A stretch of DNA of 64,000 nt from assembly GCA_944323955.1 (NCBI GenBank), contig CALUUK010000002.1, forward strand, positions 1 through 64,000, given 5' to 3'. A model generated the notes under the pieces. That model was not told the origin of the DNA, ran no database searches, and worked only from the letters and a program-made list of their open reading frames with translations. Origin of the DNA: Candidatus Gastranaerophilales bacterium. Lineage in GTDB: Bacteria; Cyanobacteriota; Vampirovibrionia; Gastranaerophilales; Gastranaerophilaceae. Position 1 is the first letter of the stretch. The number at the start of each line of letters is the position of its first letter. Shown in pieces: positions 46,106 through 54,730 of this stretch. The translations under genes and the position numbers were made by a program.

Positions 46106-46672
46106 ATGAGTATTGAAAATTATGAAAAATTTCTTGAAGTAATAACCGAAGATTTAGAAAAAATTTTTGATTATCAAAAAGAATACATCTGCTGCAAAAA
46201 AGGATGCTCGCACTGTTGTAAACGCGGAGATTATCCGATGTCCGAGCTTGAATTTGAATATTTAATGAAAGGATATAATGAAAATAATGAAACCGTAAAA
46301 AAGAAAATAAATGAAAATATTGAAATCGTTAAAAACGGTGATACCGATTCATATCCCTGTCCTTTTCTTATAGATAACAGCTGCAGCATATATAAATACC
46401 GGCCTCTTGTATGCAGGGCTTTCGGTGTTCTTACGGAAGATTCAAAAGGAAATCCTTCTTTTCCTTTTTGTACAACAATAGGGCTTAATTTCTCAAAAAT
46501 ATATGACTCAGAAAAAAAACATTTATCTTCAAGACTTGTTAAAGAAAATAATTTCAAGATTTTCCCCAGAATTTTCCGGCTCAGTAACAATGTAATTATG
46601 AATCTTCCTTTAGCAAAAGAATTGAATTTGAATTTTGGCGAAGCAAAAAAAATGATAGATTTTTTTGAATAA
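46106..46672 (+). CDS. YkgJ-family cysteine-cluster protein
   Basis: A 188-residue protein with the zinc/iron-chelating CxxxCxxCC pattern of YkgJ (CCKKGCSHCCKRG near residues 29-41), then CPFLIDNSCSIYKYRPLVCRAFG. The family is thought to bind Fe or Zn, but function is not settled. The start lacks a good ribosome site and follows the 29-bp palindrome closely. Confidence 0.85.
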   Translation: MSIENYEKFLEVITEDLEKIFDYQKEYICCKKGCSHCCKRGDYPMSELEFEYLMKGYNENNETVKKKINENIEIVKNGDTDSYPCPFLIDNSCSIYKYRPLVCRAFGVLTEDSKGNPSFPFCTTIGLNFSKIYDSEKKHLSSRLVKENNFKIFPRIFRLSNNVIMNLPLAKELNLNFGEAKKMIDFFE

Positions 46673-46710
46673 TATTTATTATTTTTTGTTTGTCTTTGTT
46701 TTTTAAAAAT

Positions 46711-46863
46711 ATAAATTAAAATAAAAGTGCATTGTGAAGCACAGTAATGACATCTTAGCGAAGAAACGGCAAAGCGAACACTGTTTGAGCTAAGCGAGTT
46801 TGTGAGCTTTTACTGAGCTTAATGTCATCTGTGCGGAGCATTTGAACTTCTATTTTAATTTAT
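46711..46863. repeat. MITE-like imperfect palindrome (element 1)
   Basis: A 153-bp GC-richer insert between the convergent YkgJ and pgk genes. It is bounded by perfect 13-bp inverted repeats ATAAATTAAAATA / TATTTTAATTTAT, with imperfect pairing continuing inwards (GCACAG and TGACAT arms). Read on the minus strand its centre is AAACTC-GCTTAGC-TCAAACAGTG, which matches the centre of the element at 63553-63771 apart from the hairpin. Confidence 0.6.
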
Positions 46864-46880
46864 ATTGTCAATTCGTACAT

Positions 46881-46914
46881 AAAAAAGAGAGTAACTAACA
46901 AGCTACCCTCTTTA
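46881..46914 (-). terminator. Rho-independent terminator of pgk
   Basis: As minus-strand RNA, AAAGAGGGUAGC pairs with GUUACUCUCUUU with two G-U pairs, then a U-run. Twenty bases past the pgk stop. Confidence 0.75.
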
Positions 46915-46934
46915 TATTTATACTTTTATATTGC

Positions 46935-48131
46935 TTATTTATCATCTAAAGCCGCAACACCGGGAAGTACTTTACCTTCAATAAATTCTAATGAAGCTCC
47001 GCCGCCGGTTGATACATGTGTAAAATCTTCGGCTTTACAGAATTTCTTAGCTGCAGATACACTGTCTCCGCCGCCTATTACGGATGTTGCACCATTTTTG
47101 GTAGCTTCAACTATCGCAGCTAAAACTGCCTTTGTTCCTTCGGCAAATTTAGGATTTTCAAATGCGCCGACAGGGCCGTTCATCAATATTGTTTTTGAAG
47201 ATTTTAAAACTTCTGCAAATGCTTTTCTTGATTCTTCACCTGCATCCACACCTTCAAATCCGTCGGGAATTTCATTAATCTTAACAAACTTATTGACTCC
47301 GTTGCCGGAAAAATCATCAGTAACAAGTACATCCGTTGCCATTACAAGATTAACGCCTTTTTCGGCAGCTTTCTTTTCAATAGCTTTGGCAACTTCCAAT
47401 TGGTCATCTTCACAGATAGAATTACCGATTTTGCCGCCGTTAGCTTTAACAAAGGTATAAGCCATACCGCCGCCTATTATCATATTATCAACTTTATCAA
47501 GAAGGTTTTCCAAAACACCTATTTTAGAAGAAACCTTAGCTCCGCCTACAACTGCCGTAAACGGTCTTGTCGGATTATCAAGCGCTTCGGATAAACATCT
47601 TAATTCTTTTTCCATTAATAAACCTGATACTGCCGGTTTTAAAACTTTAGCCAGTTTTGCTGTTGAAGTATGATTTCTGTGAGCCGCACCAAATGCATCA
47701 TTTACATAAAAGTCACCTAACTTTGCAAGTTCATTGGCAAATGTCATATCATCATCTTTTGCTTCTTCAGCTTTATAGAATCTGATGTTTTCAAGCAATG
47801 CAACCTGTCCTTCTTTTAGGTCGGCAACCATTTTGGGAGCATCTTCAACATCAGGAATAAACACTACTTCATCGCCGATTACTTTTGATAAATATTTTGC
47901 AACGGGTGCTAAAGTAAATTCAGGATTCTTTTCGCCTTTCGGACGACCTAAGTGTGCCATTAATATAATCTTTGCACCATGTTCTCTTAAATAGTTTACT
48001 GTAGGCATAATTGCCTGAATACGGGTATCATCCGTAACATTTTTGTTTTCGTCTAAAGGAACATTAATATCAACTCTCATAAGAGCTTTTTTGCCCTTTA
48101 TGTCCGTCAAATCCTTAATAGATTTTTTCAT
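46935..48131 (-). CDS. pgk: Phosphoglycerate kinase
   Basis: A 398-residue glycolytic enzyme making ATP from 1,3-bisphosphoglycerate. RVDINVPLD, the substrate-binding AHLGRPKGEK and the nucleotide-binding GGGDSVSA near the C-terminus are intact. It is the last gene of dnaN-thrB-pgk and starts 12 bases after thrB. gap is not adjacent, unlike the usual gap-pgk pair. Confidence 0.97.
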   Translation of the reverse strand: MKKSIKDLTDIKGKKALMRVDINVPLDENKNVTDDTRIQAIMPTVNYLREHGAKIILMAHLGRPKGEKNPEFTLAPVAKYLSKVIGDEVVFIPDVEDAPKMVADLKEGQVALLENIRFYKAEEAKDDDMTFANELAKLGDFYVNDAFGAAHRNHTSTAKLAKVLKPAVSGLLMEKELRCLSEALDNPTRPFTAVVGGAKVSSKIGVLENLLDKVDNMIIGGGMAYTFVKANGGKIGNSICEDDQLEVAKAIEKKAAEKGVNLVMATDVLVTDDFSGNGVNKFVKINEIPDGFEGVDAGEESRKAFAEVLKSSKTILMNGPVGAFENPKFAEGTKAVLAAIVEATKNGATSVIGGGDSVSAAKKFCKAEDFTHVSTGGGASLEFIEGKVLPGVAALDDK

Positions 48132-48143
48132 CTTGTAATCTCC

Positions 48144-49070
48144 TTATATTACCTTTGTACCTTCATTTTCTACATTAAAAGTTCTTATATCACAGTCTAC
48201 ATTCAAACTTGTGAAAATATCATTAACTTCATTTTTAATTTTTTCAAATCCGTCATCTTTAGAAATTATAAGTATTGTAGGACCTGCACCTGCTATAGTA
48301 CATCCTATAATATCATCTTTATTTTCAACCAGTTCGCATATCTCTTTAAATCCTTTTACTAAAGGTTCTCTGTACGGCTGATGAATTTTATCTTTTAATG
48401 ATTTTTTCATAGACTCATCATCACATCTGTATACGGAATCAATAAGCATAGCGCATTTTCTTACGTTAAAGGCTGCATCTTTTATGCTTATACTTTCGGG
48501 AAGTACAGACCTTGATATTATTGTATTAAGTTCATAGTCAGGAATTAAAACCGTCAATTTCCAGTCTTTGGGCCATTCAATTTTAGAATATGCAACACTG
48601 CCATCTGTTTCCAGAGAGGATAAACAAAGTCCGCCAAATATTGCAGGCGCAACATTATCGGGATGTCCTTCAACCTCGGAAGCTATTGCCAAAAGAATCT
48701 TATCATCCGCGGGTCTTCCCAAAAGTTCATTTGCAGCAACCAATCCGCCTACAATAACTGATGCGCTGCTGCCGAGACCGCGTGCTATAGGAATTCCCGT
48801 TTTGATTGTTATTTTAATATCGTTCGGTGTTTGTCCTATAAAATTATATAAAAGTTCTATTGCTTTATATGCAATATTATTCTCATCTCTTGGAACGGAC
48901 AATATATCATAGTCTTCATCTTCCTCTATAATATTTATTTCTATTCCGCTTCCGGGCATAACTGTTTCTTCTACAGTAACTTCGTTATATAAAGGAAGGG
49001 CAATACCCAAGCAATCAAAACCCGGACCCAAATTTGCTATTGTAGCAGGAACTTTTACACTGACTTTCAT
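48144..49070 (-). CDS. thrB: Homoserine kinase
   Basis: A 308-residue GHMP kinase of threonine synthesis. VPATIANLGPGFDCLG at the N-terminus and the ATP loop ARGLGSSASVIVGGLVA near residue 95 are diagnostic. GCTIAGAGPTILI near 265 is the C-terminal GHMP motif. It starts nine bases after dnaN. thrA and thrC are not adjacent. Confidence 0.95.
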   Translation of the reverse strand: MKVSVKVPATIANLGPGFDCLGIALPLYNEVTVEETVMPGSGIEINIIEEDEDYDILSVPRDENNIAYKAIELLYNFIGQTPNDIKITIKTGIPIARGLGSSASVIVGGLVAANELLGRPADDKILLAIASEVEGHPDNVAPAIFGGLCLSSLETDGSVAYSKIEWPKDWKLTVLIPDYELNTIISRSVLPESISIKDAAFNVRKCAMLIDSVYRCDDESMKKSLKDKIHQPYREPLVKGFKEICELVENKDDIIGCTIAGAGPTILIISKDDGFEKIKNEVNDIFTSLNVDCDIRTFNVENEGTKVI

Positions 49071-49079
49071 ACCGAATTA

Positions 49080-50195
49080 TTACCTTATTTGAATAGGCAT
49101 TATCAAGCATATGTAATTTTCTTCGCTGTCAGGCTTAAATACCGTAGCCGAAAGACTTCCGTTTAATCCTATTTTTACACTTTTTGCATCCATTGTTTTA
49201 ACGGAGTCAAGTACATATTTATAATTAAAAGCTATTGCCAAATCTTCACCCGTATATTCACAATCTATTATATCTTCCGATGTTCCGGAATTAGGTGTTT
49301 CAGCCTTTAATGTTAACTTGCCCTGCTCAAAAAGAAATTTAACAATGCTTGTTCTGTCATATACCATTGTTGAAACTCTGTCTAATGCCAAAATCAAGTC
49401 ATCTCTTGAAACTGCTGCATTATTTGTTGTTGATTTCGGTATTAATTGTTCATAAGGAGGATATTCACCCTCTATTAATCTTGAATGTATTGAAAAACTC
49501 ATCGTTTTCAAAGTTAATTTTGATTTATTGACTATCAAAATTACTTTATCTTCCGCTATAAAAGAACAAATTCTGACAAATTCATTCAATGTTTTAGAAG
49601 GTATTACCAATTTTGCGGATTTTGCATCTTTATTTTTAATCGGTTCTATATTTCTTGTCAGACGATTGCCGTCCGTTGCAGCCATTTCAAGCATATTATT
49701 TTTTATTAAACAAAATACACCTGAGATTACATTTCTGTTTTCATAATTTGCAGCCGCATAAACCGTATTTTTTATGGATTTTAATAAAGGTTCCATTTCA
49801 ATTTCTATTTCGGTTTCACCTGATGTTTCTTCTTCCAATTTAGGAAATTCCTGCGCGGATATACCTATAATTTCAAATTTTGAATTGCCGCAAGCAATAT
49901 TAACAACATTTGTATCTTCATTTAATGAAAATTCAACAGGTTTATCAGGCAATTTGGCAGCTATTTCCAAAAGTTTTTTTGCCGGAAGTGTTATTTTTCC
50001 CGCTTTTTTTACTGCAACCGTCGTTTTTGCTCTGACTGAAATTTCTAAATCCGTAGCGCTTAAATTGAGCGTATTATCTTCGGCTTCAAACAAAACATTT
50101 GCCAGTACAGGCTGAACATTTCCCCTTTGAGCCGTTACTTTTTCAACTATTTTCAATTTATTCAGTAATGAATCTTTATCTATTGTAAAAAGCAT
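49080..50195 (-). CDS. dnaN: DNA polymerase III beta sliding clamp
   Basis: About 371 residues with the three-fold clamp layout, starting MLFTIDKDSLLNKL and ending EENYICLIMPIQIR, the usual conserved C-terminal PI strand (normally MP(M/V)RL). The start at 50195 has GAGGT upstream. dnaA and recF are not adjacent, so this is not the classic origin cluster; dnaN leads an unusual operon with thrB and pgk. Confidence 0.95.
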   Translation of the reverse strand: MLFTIDKDSLLNKLKIVEKVTAQRGNVQPVLANVLFEAEDNTLNLSATDLEISVRAKTTVAVKKAGKITLPAKKLLEIAAKLPDKPVEFSLNEDTNVVNIACGNSKFEIIGISAQEFPKLEEETSGETEIEIEMEPLLKSIKNTVYAAANYENRNVISGVFCLIKNNMLEMAATDGNRLTRNIEPIKNKDAKSAKLVIPSKTLNEFVRICSFIAEDKVILIVNKSKLTLKTMSFSIHSRLIEGEYPPYEQLIPKSTTNNAAVSRDDLILALDRVSTMVYDRTSIVKFLFEQGKLTLKAETPNSGTSEDIIDCEYTGEDLAIAFNYKYVLDSVKTMDAKSVKIGLNGSLSATVFKPDSEENYICLIMPIQIR

Positions 50196-50258
50196 ATTAT
50201 ACCTCAATTATATTTACACAAGACTTATTATATAAGAAAAATAAAAAATATGAAAATT

Positions 50259-51335
50259 TTATGCTTCGGGTGATTTATTTAGCAATCGGCTGATTTTTTT
50301 ATGCAATACAACAATTGGACTTATATTGTTATATTTGTAATATCCTACAGTATGATTGTATTTATCCACATTTTTTAAAATCCCGTCTTTTCTGTAACTT
50401 TTTACGTGAAAAGAAATATAGCTTTCAGGAAGTCCGTGTTTATAACTGCTTTGATTATACGGAAGATAATAATCACTTAACATATTTTTATTAACAAAGG
50501 TTAAATCAAGCATTATAGACCAGTTTCCGTCAGTATATTTAATTTTGCCGTTTTGTAATTTTTCATCTCTCGGATACAAAAAATTTCTTGAAACCAGTAC
50601 AAAATCTTTATTTATCATCTCTAACATTTTTAGTGTTTCAATGATATAAGACGGTGACCACAAATCTATCAAGAATGTTATTCCGGTTATATTATCTTTG
50701 CTTTTTAATACATCCGGCATAACTCTGTGAAGTTCGGGTATACCGAATCTTAAATATACTTTTTTATCCTGAATATTTAATTCTTCCAGTTTACTTCTTA
50801 CCGAATGAATTCTTCCCGAAGATATTTGATTATACAAAATAAATTCGTCGGTACCTATGCATTCACTGCAAAAAGTCAAATAACGGCTTTTTATAGCGGA
50901 CTCAGGAAAATTAACGCCGCAATCAAAAGCATAAACAGGTTTTTTATAATACTCCGAAATTATCTCTTCCCAATACATTCTGTCATCAACTCCGTAACTG
51001 AATATATAATCGGAAGCCTTTAATATTTCCTCAGGAAATGTATAATGGATGGGATTACTTTGGGTTATATAAGTCAAAGGTTTATTATTATATTTGGCAT
51101 CATACAATAATAATTCGGGCAGAATTAAATGATGCATCAAATAATAATCTTCATTTACGGGATAAACTTTTCTGTCTATAGAACATATATCGTCATATTT
51201 TTTATAAACTTCGTCAATATGCCCAATTGCTTTATGACGAAGATAAAAATATTGCCCCGTATAAAAAATAAAATATAAAACCGTTAAAAATAAAGCCGCT
51301 GATATTATGGTAATAATTATTTTATTATATTTCAT
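50259..51335 (-). CDS. Membrane-anchored protein, possibly FkbM/Methyltransf_21-like
   Basis: A 358-residue protein with one N-terminal membrane segment (about residues 8-28) and a large extracytoplasmic or cytoplasmic domain. YIFSYGVDDRMYWEE followed by KPVYAFDCGV resembles motif I of FkbM-type SAM methyltransferases (YSYG...VYGFDPT), but the glycine-rich loop is poor, so the fold may be degenerate. It begins 12 bases after the HemN-like gene and is the last gene of an apparent three-gene operon. Function unknown. Confidence 0.6.
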   Translation of the reverse strand: MKYNKIIITIISAALFLTVLYFIFYTGQYFYLRHKAIGHIDEVYKKYDDICSIDRKVYPVNEDYYLMHHLILPELLLYDAKYNNKPLTYITQSNPIHYTFPEEILKASDYIFSYGVDDRMYWEEIISEYYKKPVYAFDCGVNFPESAIKSRYLTFCSECIGTDEFILYNQISSGRIHSVRSKLEELNIQDKKVYLRFGIPELHRVMPDVLKSKDNITGITFLIDLWSPSYIIETLKMLEMINKDFVLVSRNFLYPRDEKLQNGKIKYTDGNWSIMLDLTFVNKNMLSDYYLPYNQSSYKHGLPESYISFHVKSYRKDGILKNVDKYNHTVGYYKYNNISPIVVLHKKISRLLNKSPEA

Positions 51336-51347
51336 TATCTGATGCCG

Positions 51348-52778
51348 TTATGTTAAAGATGTTATTGCATAAGGATTCAAAGGCCCGTTATTAAATAATT
51401 CTCTGCCTTTGGGTATAAATTTTGTTTCATAAAACAAAATAACTATATCATCAGAGAAAAATATACCTTTATCGGTAAGTTTTACTACATCATCATTTTC
51501 TTCAATAAATCCGTATGTTTTTAAGTTTTGAATAATGGGATAAAATCTTGTATTTTCTATTGCCGTTCCCGTAACTTCTTTGTAACGGCGTTTTTTAATA
51601 TAATAATTTTTCAAAGGAAGAATTATAGCCCATCTCTGCTGGGCAATTTCATCTCTCACATAACCTCTGTCGTAGGGAAGTTTACCTTTTTCAATCATTG
51701 AATAATACATTTCAAAATCTTTTGTATTGAGAACAAATCTGTCTCTTAAAGAAGAAAATCCCGTTAATCCAAATCCGACCTGATCAAGATTTCGGCAGCA
51801 TTGATTAAATGCATATAAAGAAATGCAAGATTTTTTTCTTGTAAACACTCTTCTTATATTTTCTTTAAGTCCGAAACTTTCAAGATAATCAAATATCATT
51901 TGTTTCATTCTTATTGTATTATCAGGATTTATACGCTCTTCGGGATGATTTTCCTGATACTGTTTTATAAGTCCCTGTCTGTCACCGAAAGCATCAACCA
52001 TAAGTCTGTAGAACTGATATTCATCAGCTTCGATTTGAACAATTTCTTTTAATTCCTCATACCAGCTTTCAACGGTTTGCCCCGGAAAACCGTATATAAA
52101 TTCAATATCTGTTTCAAAACCCGTATTCATTGAATTTTTAACTGCTTCAAGAGCTTCTTTTTTTGTATGGGGACGGTTCATAAGTCTTGAAACATTTTCG
52201 TTCATTGATTGTATACCTATGGTCAATCTGTTAACACCATAGTCTTTTAATATTTTCAGTCTTTCAATTCCGTCATTTCCTATTAAAGTATGCGGCGATA
52301 CATCATAATTAAATTGTCTTGTTTTTGTCATATCACATTTTTGTGAAAATATTTTCAAAAATCTTTCAAGCTGTTTCGGCGTTAAATCAGTTGGTGTCCC
52401 TCCGCCTATTAATGCTACTCTCAGTTTGATTTTATCCAGATTGAATTTTCTCAGATATATATCTATCTCTTTTTCAAGTGCATCTATATATCTGTCTTTT
52501 TCACTTTCATTATTTCCGTACATTGAAGGATAATGACAAAAAAGACATCTTTTGGAACAAAACGGAAAATGCACATATACGTCAATCATTCCGTCTTCAG
52601 GAAATGTATATCCTTTGTACATTTCTTCATATCCTATCTGAGGATATTGTGTTATTTGAGGATAATGAATACCTGCCGGTATATAATCTCCGTTATTACA
52701 TATAAGACCGAGTTTCTGAAACTCATGAAATTCATCAACTCTTTTATTTGCCGATATTAATAAATCTTTTAATTCCAT
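51348..52778 (-). CDS. HemN/HemW-like radical SAM protein
   Basis: A 476-residue protein with YVHFPFCSKRCLFCHYPS (cluster cysteines 74, 78, 81) and VALIGGGTPTDL, the HemN-family signature, and a C-terminal HemN_C-like helical domain. The fourth position after the cluster is HY, not the GC of HemN or the DF of HemW. The relatives include coproporphyrinogen dehydrogenases, heme chaperones and anaerobic heme-degrading ChuW/HutW. Which of these it is cannot be told. It lies three bases from the EamA gene and 12 from the membrane-anchored protein. Confidence 0.82.
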   Translation of the reverse strand: MELKDLLISANKRVDEFHEFQKLGLICNNGDYIPAGIHYPQITQYPQIGYEEMYKGYTFPEDGMIDVYVHFPFCSKRCLFCHYPSMYGNNESEKDRYIDALEKEIDIYLRKFNLDKIKLRVALIGGGTPTDLTPKQLERFLKIFSQKCDMTKTRQFNYDVSPHTLIGNDGIERLKILKDYGVNRLTIGIQSMNENVSRLMNRPHTKKEALEAVKNSMNTGFETDIEFIYGFPGQTVESWYEELKEIVQIEADEYQFYRLMVDAFGDRQGLIKQYQENHPEERINPDNTIRMKQMIFDYLESFGLKENIRRVFTRKKSCISLYAFNQCCRNLDQVGFGLTGFSSLRDRFVLNTKDFEMYYSMIEKGKLPYDRGYVRDEIAQQRWAIILPLKNYYIKKRRYKEVTGTAIENTRFYPIIQNLKTYGFIEENDDVVKLTDKGIFFSDDIVILFYETKFIPKGRELFNNGPLNPYAITSLT

Positions 52779-52781
52779 TTT

Positions 52782-53669
52782 CTAGCCTAAACAAATTAAC
52801 AATATACCCAAAACTATTATTATTATACCTCTAATCTCTTTAATTTTAGGAATATATCCATTAAATAATATCATAAAAAGTAAAATAAATAAAGGTTCCA
52901 ATGACATCAAAGAACTTGCAATGATTAGCTTACAATACTTTATTGCAACAAGAGACAGCCAAAAACCTCCTATCGTAGCAAGAGAAAAAGTACCTGTTAA
53001 TTGCAAATTGTATTTTTTATCGCTCAAAACATTTTTCCATAAAAATATTTTCTTTGAAAAAATACCGAATAATACAAGTACAACGGCGCTAAAAACCATT
53101 CTGTACATAGTGGCAGTTATAACAGGTACATCAACAAGTACAGGTTTTATTATAACCATTGAATATGCCGTACATATCAATGATAATAACGCCAAAATAA
53201 TACCTGTTATTTTAGTTTTGGATTCGCTATCTTCTTTTTTTATCGGAAAAATTAAAAAAGAAAGTCCTGTTAAAATAGCAAAAATTCCAATCCATGATAA
53301 TAATGAGGGCATTTCTTTAAGAAAAATAAGTCCGAAAATACCTGAGAATAAATCAGGCCCGACAAATAATATTAATGACAATACTAAAGGAGATAACCTG
53401 TTTAAAGAAGCAAAAAATAAACTGTCACCTATTGCTATACCTAAAATACCGCTTAATGCAACAGGTATAATATTATCAAAACCTATATTTAAAGTTACTC
53501 CGGTAATATTAATGATTATAAAAAGTAAAACAGAAGCCAGAACCGTTTTAACCATAGTCATACCAAAAGCATCAAGCCGTTCTCCGAGCTTTTTTAATAA
53601 AGTTGTACATAATGCCCAGCTGAGCGTTGAAACAAGTGCTATTGATATTCCTAAAATTGAGTTATTCAT
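52782..53669 (-). CDS. EamA-family (DMT) transporter
   Basis: A 295-residue protein with ten hydrophobic segments in two repeats of the EamA/DMT drug-metabolite transporter fold. Family members move amino acids, nucleotide sugars or small metabolites. First gene of the operon with a HemN-like enzyme and a membrane-anchored protein, which suggests a common substrate. A radical SAM gene starts 53 bases away on the other strand. Confidence 0.9.
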   Translation of the reverse strand: MNNSILGISIALVSTLSWALCTTLLKKLGERLDAFGMTMVKTVLASVLLFIIINITGVTLNIGFDNIIPVALSGILGIAIGDSLFFASLNRLSPLVLSLILFVGPDLFSGIFGLIFLKEMPSLLSWIGIFAILTGLSFLIFPIKKEDSESKTKITGIILALLSLICTAYSMVIIKPVLVDVPVITATMYRMVFSAVVLVLFGIFSKKIFLWKNVLSDKKYNLQLTGTFSLATIGGFWLSLVAIKYCKLIIASSLMSLEPLFILLFMILFNGYIPKIKEIRGIIIIVLGILLICLG

Positions 53670-53722
53670 AACAAATTTATATTCTTCTTTGATTTATCTG
53701 TCAAATCAGTTATCATATTTAT

Positions 53723-54730
53723 ATGAAAAAAAATACAGATATTATAAATTCAATAAAAACATTAGACCGTGAACAAATAAAACAAATTCTGCTTTTTAAA
53801 GATGAAAAACAGGAAGAGCTTTTTGCTGCCGCAAGAAAAATAAGAAACGAAGGAAAATTTAAAGACAATGTAGAACTTAGAAGTGTCATTGAACTTTCCA
53901 ATATTTGTGCACAAAACTGCAAATATTGTTCTATTGGAAAAAACGGAAAAAAAACTTATATTCTTTCAAAAGAAACTGTTTTAAGCAGAATTAAAATGCT
54001 TGCGGATCTGGGAAGAAGAACTTTTCTTCTTCAATCAGGAGAAAACAGAAATCAAAAATTTATTGATGATATATCTTTTTGCTGTTCAAAAGCAATTGAA
54101 ATATATCCTGATATAAAAATTATTTTATGTATGGGAAATCTTTCAAAAGAACAATATAAACAATTAAAAGAATCCGGTGCTTCAAGATATATTCTTAAAT
54201 TTGAAACATCAAATGAACAACATCATAAATTTACAAGACCGACGGATACAATTCAAAACAGATTAGAATGTATTCAAAATCTTATAGATATCGGATTTAA
54301 AGTCGGAAGCGGAAATATTGTAGGACTTCCTGAACAAACACTTGATAATCTTATTGATGATTTAATCCTTATTAACAAACTCAACTTATCAATGGTCAGT
54401 GCTACAAAATTTATACCGAACGAATTTTCGGAATTTAAAGATTATCCTATGGGTGATGTTAATATAACATTGAACTTTCTCTCTGTTTTAAGAATTTTAA
54501 AACCTGATTGTTTAATACCTTCTACAACATCACTATCAACCGGAAACAAAGACGGTCAATTAAACGGACTTTTGGCAGGATGTAATACGGTTACAATCCA
54601 TGACGGAACTCCAAAAGAGTTTGAAAAAAACTTTTCCATATATTCGGAAAAAAGATTTTCGCCTGCCGAAGAATATTGCCGCGAAATAATTAAAAAAGCA
54701 AATCTGATTCCTCAAAAATATCTTCTTTAA
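53723..54730 (+). CDS. BioB/HydE/PylB-family radical SAM protein
   Basis: A 335-residue protein with SVIELSNICAQNCKYCSIG (cluster cysteines 62, 66, 69) and SGENR-like segments of the BATS-domain radical SAM group. It lacks clear BioB [2Fe-2S] ligand residues in the text I can follow, and HydE, PylB or a novel activity remain possible. hydF and hydG are not in the window. Divergent from EamA; its end overlaps the next minus-strand gene by four bases. Confidence 0.83.
   Translation: MKKNTDIINSIKTLDREQIKQILLFKDEKQEELFAAARKIRNEGKFKDNVELRSVIELSNICAQNCKYCSIGKNGKKTYILSKETVLSRIKMLADLGRRTFLLQSGENRNQKFIDDISFCCSKAIEIYPDIKIILCMGNLSKEQYKQLKESGASRYILKFETSNEQHHKFTRPTDTIQNRLECIQNLIDIGFKVGSGNIVGLPEQTLDNLIDDLILINKLNLSMVSATKFIPNEFSEFKDYPMGDVNITLNFLSVLRILKPDCLIPSTTSLSTGNKDGQLNGLLAGCNTVTIHDGTPKEFEKNFSIYSEKRFSPAEEYCREIIKKANLIPQKYLL

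Noticed and set aside
49080-50195. A replication origin near dnaN
   Set aside because: dnaA, recF and clusters of DnaA boxes are absent, and dnaN is in an operon with metabolic genes.
52921-53772. A 283-residue plus-strand frame opposite the EamA gene
   Set aside because: The minus-strand EamA protein has clear family features; the plus-strand product has none and no ribosome site.
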